Positions 18,453 to 27,484 of a DNA stretch of 64,000 nt are shown here, one piece after another. Each line of letters starts with the position of its first letter. Position 1 is the stretch's first letter. The notes beneath the pieces are model-generated. The model did not search any database, was not told the origin of the DNA, and saw only the letters and a program-made list of their open reading frames with translations. Both the position numbers and the translations under genes were made by a program. The stretch comes from Gracilaria domingensis (Eukaryota; Rhodophyta; Florideophyceae; Gracilariales; Gracilariaceae): NCBI GenBank assembly GCA_022539475.1, contig VCMS01000044.1:124001-188000 (forward strand), in the 5' to 3' direction.

Positions 18453-20101
18453 AACATTTGTCGCACATCCTTCCCATTTGCGTTTTAGGTGCCTAAAGGT
18501 GGAGCTAAAATTTGATGTCCAAAAAAGGAAAAGGATGGTGAAGGAAGCACGAACACGAAGGGGTGCCTCATTCAAAGCTCTCTAGGTTAGGTATTGTTCC
18601 CCCCTTTCTATAGCGCTCCCAGAAGTTGTATTCCCTTCACACAGGTTAGCAACAAAACTATTGAAGTTCACACCGTAAACTGTCTTCATTGTAAACTTTA
18701 CAAGCGTGAGGCTCATGTGACATGTTAGGGGACGTATGGGTTGCAGATTATGGCCATTATGAATGGGTGTGCAGAGCAGGCCAATGGTGGAATCAAGCAT
18801 CCGACTTCCGACTTCGGTCTGCAATGCGTAGATAGCCGTGGTGCTTTCGGCAAGCTTGGCGGCACTGCATTGGTTTAAAATAAACTAGCGAACCACTTGC
18901 CATCGAGATACGAATGAGGCAATGTATCTAATGTATGCACGTTTTCTGTCACAAGTGCGGATGGATTGACGTGGATATATTGTGATGAACCAACAGAATG
19001 CGTCCTGTCCCTTCAACTCTGGGATTCAAATCCTCTTACGTGCTGAAGGTACGAAGGTACTGAAAATGAGTATATAGCTGGAGGGCGGGCCAAAAAAGAA
19101 GTTGTCGATTGCTCCGCAGAGTTGCGTACCCTATCAGTGCTGCGTCTTTGGAAAAGAGTTCGAAACAACGAAAACTGGAAAGCTGAGTTCTTTCAAAAAT
19201 TTATGAGTGGTAAGAAAGGTTGCCTTTTGGTGAAAGGCCAGCTGGCCGAGTCAGTCTTCTTCGAAAACATTTGCGTAACGTAGGCCATGCAAGGATATCC
19301 AACCCACGGTTGTTAAGATAAGACGGTGACGCTATCAAACCATAAAGTGAAAACTGAGAGAGCTGAACTTGGCCTCAGCCAGTGCAAATCCACATCTAGC
19401 AGATGAACTGGGAATACCTTGACAAATGACTGACCTTTTCTAAACACATGAGTTCGGGTGAACTACTGTGTTTTGCCAATACCATTTCTCCTCTCCTCAA
19501 GGGATACTCCATTCAAACAGATGGATGCAACGCTGGCTGACGACCGTCGATGAATCTTGAAACCCACAGGTGGTATCGCATGACGAACGTCCCTTAAGAC
19601 CGACGCGATAGAACGACACATGGATGGCCTGTTGAAAACACCCGTACGACATCATACGTAGAATTCAGTGCGGAAACAGTAATTGTCGATTGTTCAGAAC
19701 AGACCCGAATATACATCCGGCAAATCTGCTTAGTTCCCTTCAGTAGCTACAGGCCCTGCACTTGTTCCTGTTGGTTCCTGTAGATCCTTTGTGACAGCAA
19801 GTCGTAAGTCACAAGTTCTTTTTACGAAGTAGCTCACTTCATAATTGTTAAGAGGCCTACTGCACATGGCCTTGTAAGTCCCTCAGGTCTGTTTTGCAGA
19901 ACGGGCCAATAAGTGCTCCCGTATCATGCAACTCATAAGAGTAGTGCTACAAATCCCCAAACACTAGCACGAACCCAGAACCGTATGACAGACACCTTCC
20001 CTATTACTTTCGAACCTTGTATAAAATCTCAGTTCCGTGATATCTCCATAAAAATGCATAATCTTGCCAAACAATCCACTGACGTCTGTATACATTCTCA
20101 T
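18453..20101. other. 1.65 kb intergenic stretch, no gene recognised
   Basis: Between the convergent stops of the membrane-protein gene and the coiled-coil orphan. Only short frames. A tRNA-like arrangement at about 18937-19043 was examined and rejected. No clear repeats or mobile-element domains. Confidence 0.4.
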
Positions 20102-21703
20102 TTATGTTCGTCTTCGCCGCTTGGACCGCCTCGCGAACGATTTCTTCATTCGCTTCGAACCTGGCCGATGAAACCCTTCACCGCCATGAGACAATCCAGA
20201 AGATTGGGACTCTGCCTCAGACTGGTCGCACTCCCATTCTGATTCCTCTTCACCTTCCTCTTCTGATGGTTCTTTCGATTCTGAGCTTTCCGTGCCAGGA
20301 TCAGGACTCGGTGCCGTGTAGTCTTGCTTCCGTTGTCTCGCTTGTCGGATACCTCGCTTTCCATTCCGACGCAGATTTGCTTCCTTTTCTTTGGTTTTCG
20401 AAGGTTTTGCTTTGCTTTCCCTTTCACCTTCTCCAAAGATATCAATTTCTTCTACAGCGGAATCCTCTTCCTTTCGCGCAGGCACTTTGTTCTTCTCTTC
20501 TTTTGAGCTGCTTACTCCATTTTGAGTTACTGGTTGGGGCTGCTTTTTGCTTTCCACGGGAACGACTAAATCAGCAGTGGTGCTTCCATTGAGCAAGGCC
20601 GACAACTTCGGATTTACTGCTGTCTCTAGTGGGGCTGTTGTTTCAGGTTGAACTTTGCTGTCAGAAAGAACCCGATGGTCTTCGTCAGCGCGAGAACGCT
20701 GGCTTGTCGGTGGTTTTGTAGTTAAAGGAATTGGGCCTGGAAGTCCAGTGGTATCTTTCTCGGACCTTTCGACAGGAGAGTCTTTAGGTGATAGCTTTAC
20801 ATTAGCATCCTTACTCGGCATACTTGTTGGCTGGGTTTGAGATTTTGTTTCACCTACATCATTCGGTGCGAATAGATCTGCTGCCGTCTGCGCACCGAGG
20901 GTCTGTTCCAACGAGATCCTGTTGAGAACTTGAGCGACACCATTTCCAACTGCCATGCTTACATGCTTCTCAAGGCCAGCAACCATACTGGCAGAGCTTT
21001 TTTCGAACAGCGCCCTGACGCGTGCTTCGGATGCCTGGAGCATTGGGGCGACGTGATGAGCAGCCATTTGTTGAAAGGCGACCTCAAACCATTTCGGAAC
21101 GTCTGCCGCAACAGAGCTCGTTGCCGCATGAATAAGCCTTTCCACGGATCCCAGCCCCGAATCAAGTCGGGGAATAAATGCGGCACAAGAAGTTTGGACA
21201 CCTGTAACGAGGTCAGTGATGGCCAGAACGGTGTCCGTTACCCGTTTCTCTGAGGACGCAACTGCAAACTCAAGATTGGACTGATGGCCGTGAACTCCCG
21301 GCCGCTGCATAAGCTCGCCGATCAGCTGACTGAGACGGCTGACCTCGGCAATAAGCGCTGGAAAAGGATGTGACTGTGAACTTCTAAGAGCTTGTATATT
21401 TGCATTTAGCTGTCGCAGTTGAGCTGTGACCTGTTGCATTTCCTCCCTGAGGGACTCAAACCTGGCGACAGACTTCTGCTCGCGGTCATTTGCCTGAAAC
21501 GCCGATATTTCCGGAGCGACTCGCTGGCTGGGATCCAGGGAAGGCAGCGGGGAGGCCTGAGGAGCGTCCTGCGTAGACTGCCATCTGGTGGTGAGCGGCG
21601 GCGGTTGTTGCGAAGGAAGCGTAGCGGTGCGGCGCCAGGCAAGGGCGGCATTCTGCTGCGAAGAACCGTAGGGCTCCCAGCTGGTGGGGAAGGAGGAGCT
21701 CAT
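20102..21703 (-). CDS. coiled-coil protein with charged nuclear-type tail, unknown
   Basis: 533 residues from the ATG at 21703 (TTG at 21784 upstream in frame is not credible). Residues 1-75 are Ser/Gln/Pro-rich. Residues 80-130 form a coiled coil (SLREEMQQVTAQLRQLNANIQ). Residues 135-275 look helical and amphipathic (VSRLSQLIGELM, VTDTVLAITDLVTGVQ, LGSVERLIHAATSS, MLQASEARVRALFEKSS). The last 230 residues are low-complexity Lys/Glu/Ser with EIDIFGEGERESK, then an acidic patch and a terminal basic cluster ending RRSKRRRRT, a plausible nuclear localisation signal. The helical part loosely resembles the C-terminal oligomerisation region of EDC4/Ge-1 decapping scaffolds (residues VAPMLQASEARVRALFEK), but the similarity is weak. 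Divergent with plastid HSP90 across a GC-rich 0.68 kb promoter. Confidence 0.65.
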   Translation of the reverse strand: MSSSFPTSWEPYGSSQQNAALAWRRTATLPSQQPPPLTTRWQSTQDAPQASPLPSLDPSQRVAPEISAFQANDREQKSVARFESLREEMQQVTAQLRQLNANIQALRSSQSHPFPALIAEVSRLSQLIGELMQRPGVHGHQSNLEFAVASSEKRVTDTVLAITDLVTGVQTSCAAFIPRLDSGLGSVERLIHAATSSVAADVPKWFEVAFQQMAAHHVAPMLQASEARVRALFEKSSASMVAGLEKHVSMAVGNGVAQVLNRISLEQTLGAQTAADLFAPNDVGETKSQTQPTSMPSKDANVKLSPKDSPVERSEKDTTGLPGPIPLTTKPPTSQRSRADEDHRVLSDSKVQPETTAPLETAVNPKLSALLNGSTTADLVVPVESKKQPQPVTQNGVSSSKEEKNKVPARKEEDSAVEEIDIFGEGERESKAKPSKTKEKEANLRRNGKRGIRQARQRKQDYTAPSPDPGTESSESKEPSEEEGEEESEWECDQSEAESQSSGLSHGGEGFHRPGSKRMKKSFARRSKRRRRT

Positions 21704-22382
21704 GGCGGAGAAGGAGCGGGAGCGGAACGACGACGGATCATCTGCTGAAGACAGCGCACGCGCGCGGTGCGCGCTTGTGGGCAATTGCGGAGGGGGGGCG
21801 GAGGCGGCGGCGGGGCAGCGCGGACGCGGACCGGTGGCGGGCGACTACTCCGACGGCGGCGGCTCGCGGCATTTCGCAGTTTCGGTTCGCGACGGCGCGT
21901 TTTGGCGGCAGCTCAGGTCGGCTCGCCACGCTTCTCCTTACACACTGCCAGCGCAGTGCCAGCCGGGCGTGCTCTGCTGGGCGAGCGGCGCGCGGCCACG
22001 TATGCCACGACGCACATCATGCATCGTGGCAGCGTGTCCAGCGTTGTTCCAGAAATTTCGCCCAACTCAACGTGGTAGCCCGCCATTGGCCCAGACACCG
22101 TCAACCGAGATCAAGGCCGTTCGGCACTCGGAGCGAGCGCGCGCCGTGAAAAGCTGCCCCAGCGGCACGCAAACGCGTGTCGTCAGCGAGCTGCATCACG
22201 CCGCGCGTGCCTGCGTAGAGTAAATAGATCCCGCTTCGGGCCCGACGGCGGCGCCCGCGTCTTCCCGTCATAAAACTCGCGGCTCTGCAAGTTACATCTC
22301 CACCTTCCGGCGGCTGTATCTCCCCTACGCCTCTTTCGTGGCCTCCTCTCTTTTCGTCATTTTGCTGATCCCCTGCCCACTG
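21704..22382. promoter_or_regulatory. GC-rich divergent promoter region
   Basis: 679 bases between the starts of the coiled-coil orphan (minus) and plastid HSP90 (plus). It is clearly GC- and CG-rich compared with the flanking intergenic DNA, with GGCGG/CGGCGG clusters at about 21790-21865. Open frames on both strands here are compositional. It presumably drives both genes. Confidence 0.55.
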
Positions 22383-24782
22383 ATGCCGGCCTTTGTTCCT
22401 CCCTCGGTGGCTGCCGCCACCCCGCGCGGGTTGCGCTCCACTTTTGTTTGTAACCCGCTGCGTGCCAACGCAGTTAGTGCTCGGCTGCCAAGTTCGCGCC
22501 GATGCCGCGTTGCGCCGCGCATGGCCGCCGAGACTGTGGCCGAGCCAGCTTCTCCTTCCTCGGAGACTTTCGAGTTCCAAGCAGAAGTCAGCCGTGTCAT
22601 GAATCTCATCATCAATTCGCTGTATTCCAACAAGGAGGTCTTCCTCCGTGAGCTTGTGAGCAACGCCTCGGACGCTTGTGATAAGAAGCGTTTCTTGTCG
22701 CTCAGTGCTGGATCCAGTGTCGCTTCGCCACAAATATATGTCAAGGCTGATAAGGACGCTGGAACTGTAACTATTGAGGATGACGGTGTCGGTATGACTC
22801 GGAAGGAGCTCATTAACAACCTTGGGTCTATTGCGACCTCCGGAACTTCCAAGTTTCTGGATGCTCTCGGTGACAACGGATCCAACGATGTTTCGCTCAT
22901 TGGTCAATTTGGAGTTGGCTTTTATTCGGCCTACCTCGTTGCTGATCAAGTCACTGTTGTGTCAAAGTCGTTCTCTGACCCTAACGCCAAACAGTACCGC
23001 TGGGAATCGTCTGCGAGCAACTCTTTCACTATTTCTGAAGACGATTCCGAACCACTCAAGGGCGGATCAGGCACTCGCATCATCCTTCACGTGAAGGAAG
23101 GATGCAAAGAGTTTTTGGAGAACTTCAAGCTCATTGAGCTCATGAAGCGATATTCCGAGTTTATACAGTTCCCTGTCTACGGATGGGAGAGTCGTACTGA
23201 GTTCGACGAGGTTCCGGACGGAGATGAGAAAGATGAAGACGGTAAACAAAAAATGAAACGTGTTCCGCGAACTGAGGAAGATTGGAGTCAAGTGAACAAG
23301 GTCAAGCCTCTTTGGATGCGTAAGCCAAAGGAGGTCAAAGACAGCGAGTACGAGGAGTTCTACAAGTCTATTTCTCGTGACTTTAACACGCCTTTGGCAC
23401 ATACTCATTTCGCCGTTGAGGGTGATGTCGAGTTCCGTGCTTTGCTGTTTTGCCCAAAGACGCTACCACCGGAGTTCCGCCAGAACATGTTCCCCGAAGA
23501 AGGCCGTCAACTCCGCCTTTATGTCAAGAGAGTGTTCATCTCTGACAATTTTGAAGATATTCTGCCGAGATGGCTTTGTTTCCTCAGAGGGGTTATTGAC
23601 TCAGAGGATCTGCCTCTGAACGTCAGTCGTGAAATATTGCAGAAGAGTCGAGTTCTTCGAATTATCTCCAAACGATTGGTGAGAAAGGCTATTGACATGT
23701 TCAAGACTATCAAGAAACGTGACAACGAGGACTATGAGAAGTTCTGGGAACAATTCGGGCGCTACTTGAAGGCTGGGATTATCGAGGAGCGTGATCACTT
23801 CAAAGAAATCGCAAAGCTCGCTCTGTGGTCGTCCACAAACAGTATGGACAAGCCTACTGATCTTGAGAGCTACGTTTCGCGGATGAAGGAGAACCAGAAG
23901 TTCATTTACTATGTGACTGCTGAGTCCCGCGCTGCCGGAGAATCAGCCCCGGCGATGGAACGTCTCCGTAAACTCGGTTACGAAGTCTTGTTCCTCCTGG
24001 AACCGGTGGATGAAATTGCTGTGCAGAACATAGGCGCATTCGACGCGAAGCGTAACAAGGACGATGCTGACGGCAACTCGTATAAGTTTGTTGATGTATC
24101 AAAGGAGGATCTGAATCTTGAGGATCTGAAGTCTGAGGAAGAGAAGGAAGAAGACAAGGTGCTGGCGGAGGACTTCAAGGCTGTCTGCGATTACATGACT
24201 ACCTTGCTTTCGGATAAGGTTGGAAAGGTGCAGATCAGTGACCGCTTAACCGAGTCAGTTTCCACAATTACCCAATCCTCTTTCGGTATTTCTCCGACAA
24301 TGGAAAGGTACATGAGGGAAGTTGGTGCAAGTACCCCTAATGATCCTGGAATGGCCTCTTTTATGGCCAAGGCTCGCACACTTGACATCAACCCAAAGCA
24401 CCCAATTGTGAAAGACATCAAGACACAGCTGGAAGGGGTCGCCGGAGATGAGAATCAGCTGAAACAGACTTGCACCCTTGTGTACGAACTTGCTCTGCTC
24501 ACAGCTGGATTCCCGCTCGATGACATCAACAAGTTTGCCAAGCGCGTCAGTTCCCTTGTGTCACCGAACATTGAAGCTCCAGAAGTTGTCATTCCTCCAA
24601 AAGAGGAACCCGCTCCATCCCTTGCAGATGAACCAGCAGGAGTTACTGCGAATGAGCTGAAAGAGAAGATCAAAGATCTTTCTGAAGAAGCTGGGGTTGA
24701 AATGGATATGAGCAAGATCAATGTTACGCAGGAAAAGGGCGATGAAAAGGTGCAGAAGGCGGATACGGAAATTGTCGAGTGA
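22383..24782 (+). CDS. HSP90C: plastid HSP90 chaperone
   Basis: 799 residues from the ATG at 22383. Residues 1-45 are a transit peptide (MPAFVPPSVAAATPRG, early Phe, Ser/Arg-rich, ending RRCRVAPRMAAE, a plausible processing site). The mature protein has the N-terminal GHKL ATPase: NSLYSNKEVFLRELVSNASDA, DDGVGMTRKEL and GQFGVGFYSAYLVADQV. The middle domain has THFAVEGDVEFRALLF and ISDNFEDILPRWLCFLRGVIDSEDLPLNVSRE. The C-terminal dimerisation domain is followed by an acidic tail ending DTEIVE. There is no KDEL (ER form) and no MEEVD (cytosolic form), which supports the organelle type. It folds and matures stromal proteins and assists import in plants. Its transcription start region is shared with the divergent coiled-coil orphan. 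Confidence 0.93.
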   Translation: MPAFVPPSVAAATPRGLRSTFVCNPLRANAVSARLPSSRRCRVAPRMAAETVAEPASPSSETFEFQAEVSRVMNLIINSLYSNKEVFLRELVSNASDACDKKRFLSLSAGSSVASPQIYVKADKDAGTVTIEDDGVGMTRKELINNLGSIATSGTSKFLDALGDNGSNDVSLIGQFGVGFYSAYLVADQVTVVSKSFSDPNAKQYRWESSASNSFTISEDDSEPLKGGSGTRIILHVKEGCKEFLENFKLIELMKRYSEFIQFPVYGWESRTEFDEVPDGDEKDEDGKQKMKRVPRTEEDWSQVNKVKPLWMRKPKEVKDSEYEEFYKSISRDFNTPLAHTHFAVEGDVEFRALLFCPKTLPPEFRQNMFPEEGRQLRLYVKRVFISDNFEDILPRWLCFLRGVIDSEDLPLNVSREILQKSRVLRIISKRLVRKAIDMFKTIKKRDNEDYEKFWEQFGRYLKAGIIEERDHFKEIAKLALWSSTNSMDKPTDLESYVSRMKENQKFIYYVTAESRAAGESAPAMERLRKLGYEVLFLLEPVDEIAVQNIGAFDAKRNKDDADGNSYKFVDVSKEDLNLEDLKSEEEKEEDKVLAEDFKAVCDYMTTLLSDKVGKVQISDRLTESVSTITQSSFGISPTMERYMREVGASTPNDPGMASFMAKARTLDINPKHPIVKDIKTQLEGVAGDENQLKQTCTLVYELALLTAGFPLDDINKFAKRVSSLVSPNIEAPEVVIPPKEEPAPSLADEPAGVTANELKEKIKDLSEEAGVEMDMSKINVTQEKGDEKVQKADTEIVE

Positions 24783-25398
24783 GAATGAGACAATACAGAT
24801 CTGCTTCATGGCCACTGGGAAAGAAATATGTCTAATTGAGCGCCTCTACTTCGTTTCTGCTATATACTGCTAACAAACTATGAACATATAAAATGGCAGT
24901 TGTTTTGTCCTCTTTGGGTGCCGTTTTCTGGGAAAGCAGTAAAGAAATTTGAAAGTCTTGACTCAACAGTTTTGAGTACTCATGTACCTTTGTACCCTTG
25001 TAGTACGGCAACCAATCAATATGATTGTGTTTGAACCAGGTTAGAAGGTTGAGCAAGCTATCTTTTACCCTTGGTATCGACGGTACTCGTTTCTGCTCTT
25101 GAGTGATGAGGCTTCAAGCACCTTAGGTAACTTTGTCTTCGTCAACATGTTGCTGCTATGCTTTGCAGAGTATCTACAGCAGCAAAACAGGCATACGGAC
25201 TTATCGGGTGTGTGAGAGGATAGTCAACCTGGTTCTAGGAAACTACACGTACGCCGAAGAACATCTTACCTCTGATTGTCTCTCTCTCTCTCCACAAGCA
25301 CTAATTGATCCGTGTGCATCATTAGGATTAGCAATGCGGAGACGAAGAATTATGTTTCTCGCCTTCTGTTTATCCTAGGAGGCCTCATCAATCTTAGT
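24783..25398. other. 0.62 kb between convergent genes
   Basis: 3' ends of HSP90 and the hydrolase gene. No conserved ORF or repeat seen. Confidence 0.4.
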
Positions 25399-26922
25399 TT
25401 AACAGTCCTGCATGTCATCTTTGGCCACGCTCTTGATGATTCGCAAGACGTCACGAACGTGAGCACTCGGTCCAGACGCTTGTTCTTCTCTTTTCATAAG
25501 GGAGGCGATTTCTTTCCCGCCGAGATGAGTGACGCATGCTTTCCGTCTAAGATAGTCAGGCTTGCCAGTGTCGAGAACCCCACTTAAGTCACGCGGTTTC
25601 GCTGTCGCTGACCAGTCAAGAACCCAGTCTATGTGGGCAACAAAATCGTAAATTAGAAGCTCGCAGGACAGGCCAGTCTTTCGTAGCGCAGTTGCGAATC
25701 GAAGTGAGCTATACATGGGTACCACTGTATCACATGTGGAGGCCATTATAAACGTCTTCGGAAATGGTATTCGAAGTCCTCCGCCAGTTGGGTCAGGCAG
25801 GTGAATGTTTTTTGCCGGAAGCTGTCCTTCTAGCACAGGCACGGAGTATGTAGAGTTGTCAGTAAGTGTCCGAATTTCGAGAAAACGTTCAGCAATGACA
25901 GTCGGTGACCATTCGTCAAACTTTGTATGATCGGTTTCGGCCATAGCTGCAGGCAGCATGGGTGAAGCCAAGGCTACCCCTCGCTGAGATTCGAAAAGAA
26001 AGTGATGCATGAGATGAAAGGGCCCTGCGGTGAATATGACAACGTCTGCGAGAAGAGAAGGCTGTGGAGTTTCTGCTTCTTTTAGCAATGCGAGCGACGT
26101 GATATGAGCCCCGGACGAGTGTGCTAGCACGATTACTTTTCGAGACGGGAACGAAGAGCGAATCCTACGTAGAGCTGTGGTGACAGCGTGGGCCTGGTCT
26201 GATATCATTGCACTCGGATAAAGACGATACGACAGAACAAGAACAGGAGAGTGCGTTGCTTCTACAATTTTGGTTGCTAACTGGGAATAATGAGAGGAAT
26301 GACCAGTACCCCAACCTCCGCCATGGACATATAACACAATCGGCTTAAAACTGTTTTGTTCTAAGTCATCAAAATCAGGTTGATTGTTTAGCTTCCCCGT
26401 TATATACTGGCGGATGGCAGGTGGAGCGTAGACATCAAAAGCTGGTGGCTTATCCTCTTCAACAAGATGGACTGTGTAGCGATTTCTTGCCGCAGAAAGC
26501 GTGCCAGGAATGTGCCAGACTCCTTCTCTGAGCCACCATGCGACATCAGCAAGCACGAAGGACGAGATGAAAAACATTGTTCTTAAACGCTGTGACCATG
26601 ACTCTTGTTGCAACATTCGTTGAACGGCAGCATTGAGAAGAACGGGTTGCGACTTGCGCTTCGTTTTCGAACGAGTTTTACATGTGACGGATAGTGAAGA
26701 GACGCGTGCTGCGTTCGATGAGTAAGTCATAGCTGCCTTTAAAGGTACAAATGATGGCCTCGCAACAGACTTCCAGTGCACAGTGGTGTTTTCAGTTTGC
26801 AACCGGCCACGTCGAGAAGTCAGAATGGTTCTCAAAAAGACGGAACATTGAGCTCGCGAACTCCGTGCTCCGCCCTGTGACGATGGGAAGGAGACCACTG
26901 GGAGAGACGCTGTTGTAAGCAT
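25399..26922 (-). CDS. alpha/beta hydrolase (carboxylesterase/HSL-like), membrane-anchored
   Basis: 507 residues from the ATG at 26922. It has an oxyanion-hole motif YVHGGGW near residue 201 and a nucleophile elbow VLAHSSGAHI near residue 267 (catalytic Ser; A-H-S-S-G in place of G-x-S-x-G). An acid candidate is in STCDTVVPMYSS and a His candidate in FVAHIDWVLDW. This layout fits the HSL/isoprenylcysteine methylesterase-like branch of the fold, which hydrolyses carboxylic esters. The N-terminal 90 residues are basic and Ser/Thr-rich, then a hydrophobic stretch (MFFISSFVLADVAWWL, about 115-130) could be a membrane anchor, so plastid or ER membrane localisation is possible. Substrate unknown. 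Divergent with the bromodomain gene. Confidence 0.85.
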   Translation of the reverse strand: MLTTASLPVVSFPSSQGGARSSRAQCSVFLRTILTSRRGRLQTENTTVHWKSVARPSFVPLKAAMTYSSNAARVSSLSVTCKTRSKTKRKSQPVLLNAAVQRMLQQESWSQRLRTMFFISSFVLADVAWWLREGVWHIPGTLSAARNRYTVHLVEEDKPPAFDVYAPPAIRQYITGKLNNQPDFDDLEQNSFKPIVLYVHGGGWGTGHSSHYSQLATKIVEATHSPVLVLSYRLYPSAMISDQAHAVTTALRRIRSSFPSRKVIVLAHSSGAHITSLALLKEAETPQPSLLADVVIFTAGPFHLMHHFLFESQRGVALASPMLPAAMAETDHTKFDEWSPTVIAERFLEIRTLTDNSTYSVPVLEGQLPAKNIHLPDPTGGGLRIPFPKTFIMASTCDTVVPMYSSLRFATALRKTGLSCELLIYDFVAHIDWVLDWSATAKPRDLSGVLDTGKPDYLRRKACVTHLGGKEIASLMKREEQASGPSAHVRDVLRIIKSVAKDDMQDC

Positions 26923-27484
26923 CAATCGTGGTAAAGGTTAACTTGCTGAGTCCATGGCATGGACTCCATGTCTGCCATGGACTCATATCTGCCATGGACA
27001 GTCTGCTCTTGGCGATCTGCAGAAGTTCGTTTTCTGAAACCATTGTACCGACGGTACCTTTCAAATGTATATACAAATTACGAATCTTTTAAGAACCGGA
27101 GGCTTCAAAAACACGCCGATCATTTGCAATGCCATTTTCGTCGAAATGGGAAGTCAAATTGTTCCTCCAAAACTGTTGAGTTCTGGCTCTTGCTGCAAAA
27201 GGGGACTACACGCACAATCTGACGACTTCTTGCACCTGTTTGGGCCGCACTTGTACGGGGTGGTACTGAACAACCCTCGGCATCATGTCCTGCACTTGAT
27301 CCGCTGCGTCTTACTCATCCCAACAAGTTTCTCGCTTCTTGCTCCCGCGCTTTCGCCCAACCACGCGTTCTTGCAGCTGCGCTGCGAGATTAAATCTCGA
27401 ACAGCACTTTGTGCCATCACTTCCTGTCGGATTCGTGGCCCGCTCCCAGCACTTCGTCCGCTCCTTTTCGATTCGAAACGCAAC
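26923..27484. promoter_or_regulatory. divergent intergenic region with CCATGG repeats
   Basis: 562 bases between the hydrolase ATG and the chosen bromodomain-protein ATG. At 26948-27000 there is a short palindrome (GAGTCCATG, one G, then its reverse complement) followed by two copies of TCTGCCATGGAC. The plus frame stays open up to an ATG at 27065, so the bromodomain protein could start further upstream. Confidence 0.5.

Noticed and set aside
18937-19043. tRNA-like arrangement: complementary 7-base ends (GCACGTT / TACGTGC), an A-box-like TGTCACAAGTG and a B-box-like GGATTCAAATCC
   Set aside because: Position 53 is A instead of G and mispairs, the T-stem has two mismatches, the D and anticodon stems do not fold, and 107 bases would need an intron or long arm. 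At most a decayed tRNA or SINE-like relic.
27065-27484. Upstream extension of the bromodomain protein to the ATG at 27065
   Set aside because: The extra 140 residues are Cys/Leu/Ser-rich without resemblance to the rest of the protein and overlap the divergent promoter; the ATG at 27485 begins the acidic coiled coil. Kept as a possibility only.
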